Translations under genes and position numbers: made by a program
Assembly: GCA_028826165.1 (NCBI GenBank)
Contig: JAPDFW010000105.1
Location: 62,001 to 126,000, forward strand
Origin: Anaeramoeba ignava
Lineage: Eukaryota > Metamonada > Anaeramoebidae
Direction: 5' to 3'
DNA: 64,000 nucleotides
Part shown: in pieces, positions 1 through 9,532 of the stretch
How positions within the stretch are numbered: position 1 is the stretch's first letter
How the letters are laid out: the number at the start of each line of letters is the position of its first letter
The notes under the pieces: generated by a model
The model's database searches: none
The model's input: only the letters and a program-made list of their open reading frames with translations
What the model was told of the DNA's origin: nothing

Positions 1-890
1 TATTTATCAATAAATTATTTAATAAAGTAATTCTATTTTTTTATTTTTTATTATTAAAATTGAAAAAATAATTAATCAAAATATATATTTTTCTAAATAA
101 TAAATTAATATTATTTTATTTATATTTTTATTTAAATAATAATTTAATTAATATTTATCTATAATTTATTTAATAAAGTAATTCTATTTTTTTTTATTTT
201 TATTATTAAAATTGAAAAAATGTCAATTAAATAATAAAATTATCTATTTTTTTAAAAATAATAATTTAATAATATTTTATTTATATTTTTATTTTAAATG
301 AAAAATAATTTAATTAATTTTTATCAATAATTTATTTAATAATTTAATTAATATTTTCTATATTTTTATTTATTTTTATTTTTATTATTAAAATTGAAAA
401 ATAATTAATCAAAATATCTTTTTCTAAATAATAATTTAATAATATTTTATTTATATTTTTATTTAAATAATAATTTAATTAATATTTATCAATAATTTAT
501 TTAATAAAGTAATTCTATTTTTATTTTTATTATTAAAATTCAAAAATAATTAATCAAAAATATATATTTTTTTTTAATTAATAAATAATAATTTAATAAT
601 ATTTTATTTATATTTCTATTTAAATAATAAATTAATTTATTTATTTATCTATAATTTATTTAATAAAGTAATTCTATTTTTATTTTTATTATTATTTAAA
701 ATTGAAAAAAAAAAATATTTATATTTTTATTTAAATAAAATGATTAATTATTTAATAATGTATTCTATTTTTATTTTCAAAAGTTAGTAATTTGTTTTTT
801 GTTTTTATTTTTTTTTCATTTTTTTCCTTTTTTATTTTCATTTAAATTTTTCGTTTTTTATTTTATTTTTTTTTTTTAAAAGAATTTTAC
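1..890. repeat. AT-rich tandem repeat, about 160 bp period
   Basis: No coding sequence is visible. A unit containing aataaagtaattctattt recurs near 21, 172, 502 and 661, followed each time by similar A/T blocks, so this is a degenerate satellite with a period of roughly 150-170 bp. It runs up to the T-rich leader of the CHMP4/SNF7 gene. Confidence 0.7.
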
Positions 891-891
891 A

Positions 892-3800
892 ATGAAACTT
901 TTTGGTAGAAAAAAAAAGAAAAATGTCAAACCAACCACAGAACAAACAAGAGAATCAATTACAAAACTTAGAGATACAATTCAAATGTTAGAAGTAATTA
1001 AATTATTTTATATTTTCAAAAAAGGAAAAAAAATCAATTACATTTCATTTTAAAAAAGGGAAAAAAATTAAATTAATTAATTTATAATTTAATTTATAAT
1101 TTTATTTATAATTTTATTTATAATTTAATTTATAATTTTATTTATAATTTAATTTATAATTTTATTTATAATTTTTATATTTTATTTATAATTTTATTTA
1201 TAATTTTATTTATAATTTTATTTATAATTTTATTTATAATTTTATTTATAATTTATAATTTTATTTATAATTTAATTTATAATTTTATTTATAATTTTAT
1301 TTATTTTTATTTTTTATTTTAATTTTATTTATTTTAATTTTATTTATTTTTTTTTATTTATTTTTAATTTTTATTTAATTTTAATTTAATTTTTATTTTT
1401 TAATTTATATTTTTATTTATAATTTTATTTTTATTTTTATAATTTTTTTAATTTTATAATTTTATTTATAATTTTAATTTATAATTTTATTTATAATTTT
1501 ATTTATAATTTAATTTATAATTTTATTTATAATTTTATTTATAATTTAATTTATAATTTAAATTTATAATTTTTATTTATAATTTAATTTTAATTTTTAA
1601 TTTTAATTTTTTATTTTATTTATAGTTTTTTTATTTAATTTTTATTTTATTTTTATTTATAATTTTATTTATAATTTTATTTTATAATTTTTATTTTATA
1701 ATTTTTTTATTTTTTTTTTATATTTAATTTATAATTTTTATTTTATAATTTTAATTTATAATAATATTTTTAATTTTTTATAATTTTAATAATTTTATAA
1801 ATTTTATAATTTTTTATTTATAATTTTATTTATAATTTTTATTTATAATTTTAATTTATAATTTTATTTATAATTTTATTTATAATTTTAATTTATAATT
1901 TTATTTATAATTTTATTTATAATTTTTATTTTATTTATAATTTTATTTAATTTATAATTTAATTTATAATTTAATTTATAATTTAATTTATAATTTAATT
2001 TAAAATTTAATTTATAATTTTATTTATAATTTAATTTATAATTTTATTTATAATTTTATTTATAATTTAATTTATAATTTTATTTATAATTTTATTTATA
2101 ATTTTATTTATTGAATAAATAGAAAAGAGAAACTTATCTTCAACAAAAAATTGATGCAGAGTTGATAAATGCTAAGAAAAATGCAACTAAAAACAAAAGA
2201 AGTGCACTTCAAAGTTTGAAAAAAAAGAAATTCTATGAACAACAAATTGAAAAAGCTCAATCAACCAAAATGACACTTGAAAGTCAAATGATGACACTTG
2301 AAGGTGCAAGTATGAATTTAGAAGTTATTAAAGCAATGAAACAAGGAGGTGATACTTTAAGACAAATTCATGGAGAATTGTAAAAATAAAAATAAAAATA
2401 AAATTTAAAATTAAAATTAAAATTAAAATCAAAATTAAAATCAAAATTAAAATTAAAATTAAAATTAAAATTAAAATCAAAATTAAAATTAAAAATAAAA
2501 TTAAAATTAATTAAAATTAAAATTAAAATTAAAATTAAAATTAAAATTAAAATTAAAATTAAAATTAAAAATAAAATTAAAATTAATTAAAATTAAAATT
2601 AAAATTAAAATTAAAATTAAAATTAAAATTAAAATTAAAATTAAAATTAAAATTAAAATTAAAATTAAAATTAAAATTAAAAATTAAAATTAAAATTAAA
2701 ATTAAAATTAAAATTAAAATTAAAAATTAAATCAAAATTAAAATTAAAATTAAAATTAAAATTAAAATTAAATAGGGATGTTGATAGTGTTCAAGATTTA
2801 GTTGATGATATTCAGTATGAACTTGTCTTTTAAATATTTTTTTTCTCATTTCAAAAAAAGAGAGAAAAAAAAACAATCAAAAAAAAGAAATAATTAAAGA
2901 ATGATTTAATTTAAAATAGGGAACAATTTACTTTAGCAGAAGAAATCAGTGATGCTATTTCAACACCATTAGGTCCACAAATGGATGAAGATGAATTAAT
3001 GGAAGAATTAGAAGAATTAGAACAACAAACAATTGAAGAACAATTATTGGATTCTAAAAAAGTCAATGTTCCAAGTAATTAATTTTTAAATTTACTTTTA
3101 AATTAACTTTTAAATTAACTTTTAATTTTACTTTTAATTTTACTTTTAAATTTACTTTTAAATTTACTTTTAAATTTACTTTTAAATTTACTTTTAATTT
3201 TACTTTTAAATTTACTTTTTAAATTTACTTTTAAATTTACTTTTAAATTTACTTTTAAATTTACTTTTAAATTAACTTTTAAATTTATATTTAAATTTAC
3301 TTTTAAATTTACTTTTAAATTTATATTTAAATTTACTTTTAAATTTACTTTTAAATTTACTTTTAAATTTACTTTTAAATTTATTTTTAAATTTAATTTT
3401 ATTTAAGGTTTTTAAATTTACTTTTTAAATTTATATTTAAATTTACTTTTAAATTTATTTTTAAATTTACTTTTAAATTTACTTTTAACTTTTATTTTAA
3501 ATTTAACTTTTAAATTTATTTTTAAATTTATTTTTAAATTTACTTTTAAATTTATATTTAAATTTACTTTTAAAACTTTTAAATTTATTTTAAATTTATT
3601 TTTTAATTTAAATTTACTTTTTAAATTTAACTTTTTTTTAAATTTATTTTTAAATTTTATTTAAAATTTATATTTAAATTTAATTTTAATTTTTACTTTT
3701 AAATTTAATTTTTAAATTTACTTTTTAAATTAACTTTTAAATTTACTTTTAAATTTATACTTTAAATTTACTTCTTTAAATTTATATTTAAATTTACTTT

Positions 3801-4387
3801 TAACTTTATATTTAAATTAACTTTTAAATTTACTTTTAAATTTAATTTTAACTTTCTTTAACTTTACTTTTTAAATTAACTTTTAAATTTACTTTTAACT
3901 TTAACTTTTAAATTTATATTTTAAATTTATATTTAACTTTACTTTTAAATTTAACTTTTAAATTTATATTTAAATTTATATTTAAATTTACTTTTAAATT
4001 TATTTATTTTAAATTTTTACTTTTAAAATTTTTAATTTTTTTTAATTTATTTTTTTTTTATTTTAAATTTATTTTTAAATTTACTTTTAAATTTTATTTA
4101 AATTTACTTTTAACTTTATATTTAAATTTACTTTTAAATTTATATTTAAATTTATATTTAAATTTACTTTTAAATTTATTTCATTTCAGATCTTCCTTCT
4201 GCTCCAGTTCATGGTAAATAAAATTAAAAATAAAATTAAAAATAAAATTAAAAATTAAATTAAAAAATTAAAAAAATTAAATTAAAAAAAAATAGTTCCT
4301 CAAGCTCAAGCTCAAGAATCAGAACCAGAAGATGAAGATGAAGATGAAATTGCAAAATTAAAACAAAGTTTAAATTTAATGAATTAA
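892..4387 (+). CDS. CHMP4: ESCRT-III subunit CHMP4/SNF7 (Vps32), six exons
   Basis: Joining exons 892-993, 2123-2379, 2776-2814, 2920-3074, 4190-4213 and 4296-4387 at GT-AG borders gives 669 nt, a 222-residue protein; human CHMP4 proteins are about the same length. It begins MKLFGRKKKK, the basic N-terminus expected of SNF7. The helical core follows (LRDTIQMLE across the first junction, then KRETYLQQKIDAEL, TKNKRSALQSLKKKKFYEQQ, and LAEEISDAIS). The acidic C-terminal region ends in a MIM-like helix (DEIAKLKQSLNLMN). SNF7 is the main filament-forming ESCRT-III subunit in endosomal sorting and membrane scission. Every junction restores an uninterrupted SNF7 alignment. Introns 1 and 4 exceed 1.1 kb and are nearly pure satellite, while exon 5 is only 24 nt. 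Exon borders are my predictions. Confidence 0.93.
994..2122. repeat. CHMP4 intron 1, ATTTATAATTTT-type satellite
   Basis: The intron (donor gtaatt, acceptor aatag) is 1129 nt of variations on aattttatttat with almost no G or C. There is no open reading frame of note. It is a spliced tandem array inside a conserved gene. Confidence 0.85.
2380..2775. repeat. CHMP4 intron 2, (ATTAAA)n satellite
   Basis: 396-nt intron (donor gtaaaa, acceptor aatag) made almost entirely of the hexamer attaaa. The donor overlaps the Leu codon at the end of exon 2, so reading through gives a false stop at 2381. Confidence 0.85.
3075..4189. repeat. CHMP4 intron 4, AAATTTACTTTT satellite
   Basis: 1115-nt intron (donor gtaatt, acceptor tttcag) built from the 12-mer aaatttactttt and variants with tata or taac. 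The unit differs from those in introns 1 and 2 of the same gene. Confidence 0.85.
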
Positions 4388-4709
4388 AATTCCAATTTAA
4401 ATCTTAAGAATTAAAAAAATTTTAAATTTGAAATTTAAATCAAAAAATAATTCCTCTTTTTTTTTTTCTTTTTTTTTTGGAATTGATACTTCACAATTTA
4501 TTGATAATTTTTGATAATTTTTGATTCAATTTTTTTACTTTTTGAAATGATTTTTTTTTTTTTTTTTACTTTGAAACGAATTGATTTTTTTAAATAAATA
4601 AAAAAACAAACAAAAACAAAAACAAATTTCCGTTAAAAAAATTAATTAAAAAAAATTTTTTTCATTTTTTTCATTTTTCATTTTTCATTTTTTTTAATTG
4701 AAGATTCAA

Positions 4710-5307
4710 ATGGATGAATATTTATTAAAATCATTAACAATATTTTTTCTATTAATATTAATATTTGCATTAATTTCCGCTTTATTCTTTTTCAAAACAA
4801 TAGCACTTACATTTTGGAAAAGAGCGGGAATAATTTTATGTATTTTTTCACTATTTTTCCCACTTTTTCACGTTCCAGAACAAAAACCATTTATACCTTC
4901 AAAAATTTTCGAAGAAAAAGTGATTCAAAAAGAAATCTTAGAATGTCCCAATTTAGATGTAGAAGGATTTCTAGCTGTCAAAACAGGCTTTGAATGTTTA
5001 AATGGAGTTCTTAATCAAATTTTCAATTCAATCAATCAATATTTTATTTCTCATTTTGAAGAAAAAGAAACACGATTTTCTGAAGGTTATTCAGTTAGTT
5101 TGGTTCTTTTGTTTTTCGGTATTTTTCATGTCTTTATTGGTGGATTTGCTGCTAAATTGGGTCTTTTTATGCTTTTTTCTTCCTTTCGGTTTTATTTTCT
5201 TTTTTGCTGCTTTAAATCATCTTATTCCTTTTCTTGCTGATGGTTTTTATATCTTGATTTTCGGTTCTTTTTGGAGTGCTTATTTTGTTTTCAAAAATCA
5301 AATTTAA
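4710..5307 (+). CDS. Unknown multi-pass membrane protein, apparent +1 frameshift
   Basis: I do not recognise the family. From ATG 4710 the frame encodes MDEYLLKSLT followed by a hydrophobic segment, a second one around WKRAGIILCIFSLFFP, a hydrophilic loop with two Cys (residues about 72-95), and further hydrophobic stretches. The initial frame stops at TGA 5238-5240. The next frame, open from about 5160, continues with a plausible membrane C-terminus (ADGFYILIFGSFWSAYFVFK) to TAA 5305-5307. A shift somewhere between about 5160 and 5238, perhaps in the T run at 5173-5178, would join them into a protein of about 198 residues with four or five membrane spans. A GTGxxA-type intron is not evident, so sequencing error, mutation or real frameshifting are the options. 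Confidence 0.6.
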
Positions 5308-5554
5308 TTTCTATTTCAAAAAAAAAAATTCAAAAAAAAAAGATTTCAAATTTAATAAAAAAAAATCAAATTCAAAAAAATGGAAATTTTTCATTTCAAT
5401 TTTATCTGAATTCACAAGAAAGAAAAGAAAAGAAAAGAAAAGAAAAGAAAATGAAAGAAAGAAAAGAAAAAAATTTAAACTGAATTAATTCTGTGAATTC
5501 AAGAAGAATTAAAATTAATTGAAATTATTTAAAATTAATTGAAATGATTTGAAA
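5308..5554. repeat. A-rich intergenic segment with (AAAAG)n run
   Basis: Convergent intergenic space between the membrane-protein gene and the minus-strand peptidase. It contains poly-A blocks, an (aaaag) run at about 5418-5470 and short repeats of gaaattattt. I see no gene. Confidence 0.6.
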
Positions 5555-8500
5555 TTATTTGAAATTATTTGAAACTAAAAAAGAAAAGAAAAAGAAATCA
5601 ATTAATTTGATTATTTTTTTGATTATTTTTTGATCATCTTTTTGATCATCTTTTTGATCATCTTTTGGAGAATCAGTATCAGAAATAACAAAAGGTTCTT
5701 GATAATCCTGACTAAAATCAGATAATTCCAAATTTTGGTCATCATTTAAATTTGGATCAATACTTTCTTGGAGTTTCTGATGAGGAAAAGCATTAGCTTT
5801 ACGTTTTTTGATAATACAGAAAGCTATAATAATAAGAGAAACAGTTACGATGAAACCAAGAACAGTAGCGACGATAGCTTTAGTGCTTATAGGAAGGGAA
5901 GAATTTTCTGTAGGTAAAGGAGAAGGAGAAGGAGAAGGAGAAGGAGTTGGAGTTGGAGTTGGAGTTGGAGTTGGAGTTGGAGTTGGAGTTGGAGTTGGAG
6001 TTGGAGTTGGTGTTGGTGTTGGAGTTGGAGTTGGAGTTGGTGTTGGAGTTGGAGTTGGTGTTGGAGTTGGAGTTGGAGTTGGAGTTGGAGTTGGTGTTGG
6101 AGTTGGAGTTGGTGTTGGTGTTGGTGTTGGAGTTGGAGTTGGTGTTGGAGTTGGTGTTGGAGTTGGAGTTGGTGTTGGAGTTGGAGTTGGAGTTGGAGTT
6201 GGAGTTGGAGTTGGTGTTGGTGTTGGAGTTGGAGTTGGTGTTGGTGTTGGTGTTGGTGTTGGTGTTGGATTTAAATAACTATCAATTCCTTGATAAATTA
6301 ATGATTCATTTGAAAAATCCCAAATATTCAATTTATTTTCTGTTGGTAAAAACATAAATTCAAGTGGAATTGTTGAATTATTAATTTCATTTATATCAAA
6401 TGAATAAATTTCTCGATAAGTAAAACTAACTTCATTATCTGATTCAAATGGTGTTGGTGGATTATCAATTGTAATCCCATAACTATATTCTAAATTGAGT
6501 TAAAAGATCAAAAAGTAAATAGTCTGAATTATATACTTGTCCTCCTGGAAAACTATTAAATCCCATTTCTGAATTTGGAATTCCTCCAATAGTAAATGTT
6601 GTTGCTAAATTGTTTTGAATAATTTTTGATGAAAAAACTGCACATGAACTCCCACAAATTCCATCTGATAATAATATAAAATGATTTTTATCAAATTGAA
6701 ATGGACTTTTCCAAGAAATATTTGAAACTTCATGAATTGGTATTGAATATTGTGAAACTCCTTCTCCTCTCAAATAACTAATTCCTGGTGTATACCAATC
6801 TGAATTATTGGATTGTTGTTCTGATTGATTATACCAAAGTAATGGTGTATACAAGCTTTCATAATCCCCTTTACAATTTTCATTTTCAGCACATTTAATA
6901 AATAATTGATCATTAAGATCTGAATGTTTAAAATCATAATTTCCATAAATTGGTTCACTTGTTAAATTGAAGAAATAATAGAATAATTTATAACTTAAAT
7001 CAATATAACCTCCTCCATTTTGTTTAAGATCAAGAATTAAGTAATCAATATTATTTGATTGAATATATTCCATTCCATAATCTATAATTTCTTCAAATTC
7101 AGTTTCATTATTTGGAACAAATGAAGTAATTTGTAATATTCCATATTGAATTCCTGAATCACCTGTAAAAACTCCAAAATTAACAGCATTAGATGTATTT
7201 AAAATAATAGCACTTCCATCAATAACATCTTTTTGATTTTGATTTTGATTTTGATTTTCTTTATCTTTTGAAGTAAAATATTCATAAATCATTTGCCTTC
7301 TTTTTCTTTTTTCTAAAACAGGTGATAAAATTTCTTTTCTTTCTTTCTCTTCAAAACTTTTTAATTTAGAATTTTCTGAATTTGTTGCATTTAATCCAGC
7401 TAAATAATTATAAAATAAAATTAAAATTAAAAAAATTAAAATTCCAAATTAAAATTAAAAATAAAATTAGAATTAAAATTCCAAATTAAAATTAAAATTA
7501 AAAATAAAATTAGAATTAGAATTAGAATTAGAATTAAAATTAAAATTAAAATTAAAATTAAAAATATAATTAAAATTAAAATTAAAAATATAATTAAAAT
7601 TTAAAATAAAAATAAAATTAAAATTAAAATTAGAATTAAAATTAGAATTAAAATTAAAATTAAAATTAAAATTAGAATTAAAATTAAAATTAGAATTAAA
7701 ATTAGAATTAAAATTAGAATTAAAATTAGAATTAAAATTAAAACTTACAAAGACATTGTGTTTCAAAATCTGATTTTGAACTGAAATTATTTAAACTGAT
7801 TCCAATAAAAGGAAAATCAAGAGAACCTGAATTAAATTGAATAGTTCTACTTTCTTTTTCAGGTATTGGAGAATATCCAAGACTTATTTGTAGAAAATCC
7901 CATTGAAGATATTCATTTAAACAAGAAGAAGGATCTTTTGAAATTGAAAGTTTTGAAGATTCATTTACAAGATAATCCAAAGCATCCTATTTATATATTG
8001 AATATATTGTATATATTGAATATTTTGAATATTATAAATATATTAAATATTTTGAATATTATAAATATATTGAATATTATAAATATTTTTTATATTTTGA
8101 ATATTTTGAATATTTTAAATATTATAAATATTATAAATATTTTGAATATTATAAATATTTTGAATATTTTGAATATTATAAATATTTTGAATATTTTGAA
8201 TATTTTGTATATTTTGAATATTATAAATATTTTGAACATATTAAATATTTTGGATATTTTAAATATATTGAATATTTTGAATATTATAAATATTAAATAT
8301 TTTGAATATTTTGAATATTTTGTATATTTTGGATATTTTAAATATATTGAATATTTTGAATATTATAAATATTATAAATATTTTGAATATTTTGAATATT
8401 TTTTAGTTTAAAAATTACTTGATTATCAATTGTAATAATAGTTTCTCCAATATAATTTCTTGGATCAATTCCTGTCATATATAGATAAACATCAGCAAAA

Positions 8501-8964
8501 CTATCTGAATTTCCATAAATACCTGAAACATAAACTTCTGGATTTGAAGGTCCATTTTCTTTCAAAGCTAATTGTAATGGAAAAATAAGATAAAGCGAAA
8601 CATAACAAAGAGGTTTAACGTAACTAGTATGAGCATCATAAAGTGAATCAAAAACATCAGATATTGATTGTTGAAAATCAAAATCATTTGAAAATGTTTC
8701 TTGATTAATTTGATTAAGTTCTTCTGTTAAATTAATTTGGAAATGATGGAATTGAGTTGAAATATTTTGAACAATATCTTTAAAAACATATTCTTCAATA
8801 ATTTGATTCACTGTTTCAATAACTGTATTATTTTCTTGAAAAGGAATTGATTTTGCACATTCAACTATTGAAGAGTAATATTCAGCAGAATTAGCTTCAA
8901 AATTGCAAGTTTGTGTGTTTGAAAATGAAAATAGAAGGAAAATTAGTAAGAAAATAAATTTCAT
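5555..8964 (-). CDS. S41-family peptidase, secreted/membrane-anchored, Pro-Thr stalk, frameshifted
   Basis: Three exons on the minus strand: 8964-8419, 7986-7749 and 7399-5555. Exon 1 starts with a signal peptide ([20 protein letters not shown]). The protease core has [12 protein letters not shown] and the motif [13 protein letters not shown], typical of fungal-type S41/C-terminal-processing peptidases; Ser of GSSC is the predicted nucleophile. A (Pro-Thr)n stalk with an SPSPSP segment follows (5944-6268), then a membrane helix near 5800-5880 and a tail with DDQK repeats, so the protease domain should face outside or the lumen. The frame stops at TAG 6483-6485, and the frame one base on carries the rest (REIYSF, IPLEF, stalk). 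The intact neighbour aligns through this point, so one extra base between about 6483 and 6500 breaks the gene. Substrate unknown. Confidence 0.78.
5944..6268 (-). repeat. Hexanucleotide repeat encoding (Pro-Thr)n
   Basis: On the + strand the repeat is ggagtt/ggtgtt; on the coding minus strand it reads CCAACT/CCAACA, giving about 108 alternating Pro and Thr residues. The opposite-strand readings Gly-Val and Leu-Glu are shadows. A (Ser-Pro)n extension at 5925-5943 uses the related hexamer ggagaa. Confidence 0.92.
7400..7748. repeat. Intron 2 of the first S41 peptidase gene
   Basis: 349-nt minus-strand intron with a perfect GTAAGT donor and a TTTAG acceptor. It is filled with the hexamers attaaa and attaga (on the + strand, aaaattagaatt). 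It interrupts the frame in phase 1 exactly as in the neighbouring paralogue. Confidence 0.8.
7987..8418. repeat. Intron 1 of the first S41 peptidase gene
   Basis: 432-nt minus-strand intron made of aatattttgaat / attataaatatt units. Donor GTAATT follows the ITIDNQ codons; acceptor AATAG precedes DALDYL. The phase is 0, shared with the paralogue. Confidence 0.82.
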
Positions 8965-9029
8965 TTTAGTTTTATTAAATTTGAAAAAAATGAAAAAATG
9001 AAAAAAATGAAAATTTTTTTTTTGGGATT

Positions 9030-9320
9030 TTGTTTTTGAATTAAAAAAAGAATTTTAAACATCATTCCTCATTAAATGATAATTAATTTCTGAATTTTGT
9101 TTTAAATTTTGTTTTGAAAATTGTTTTGAAATTTGTTTTAAATTTTGTTTTAAATTTTGTTTTTAAATTTGTTTTGAAAATTGTTTTAAATTTTGTTTTA
9201 AAATTTGTTTTGAAATTTGTTTTTAAATTTGTTTTGAATTTTGTTTTGAATTAAAAAAAGAATTTTAAACATCATCCCTCATTAAATGATAATTAATTTC
9301 TGAATTTTGTTTTAAATTGT
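9030..9320. repeat. Two extra copies of the downstream peptidase gene's 3' end
   Basis: The block ending the gene at 9533 (aaaaaaagaa, taaac/atttaaac, then antisense codons for a [11 protein letters not shown](D/N)DV tail plus stop) recurs at about 9041-9104 and 9249-9314. The copies are separated by gttttaaatttt minisatellite. So the last roughly 15 codons, the stop and about 15 nt of 3' flank are present three times. Only the copy at about 9533-9581 is joined to the full gene. Confidence 0.8.
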
Positions 9321-9532
9321 TTTGAAATTTGTTTTAAATTTTGTTTTGAATTTTGTTTTAAATTTGTTTTGAAATTTTGTTTTAAATTTTGTTTTGAATT
9401 TTGTTTTGAAAATTGTTTTAAATTTTGTTTTAAAATTTGTTTTGAAAATTGTTTTAAATTTTGTTTTGAAAATTGTTTTAAATTTTGTTTTTAAATTTGT
9501 TTTGAATTTTGTTTTGAATTAAAAAAAGAAAT

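Noticed and set aside
5808-6357. Gly-Val and Leu-Glu repeat frames opposite the peptidase stalks (also 9634-10046)
   Set aside because: They are antisense readings of the Pro-Thr hexamer. The minus strand carries signal peptide, catalytic motifs and membrane helix in a spliced gene.
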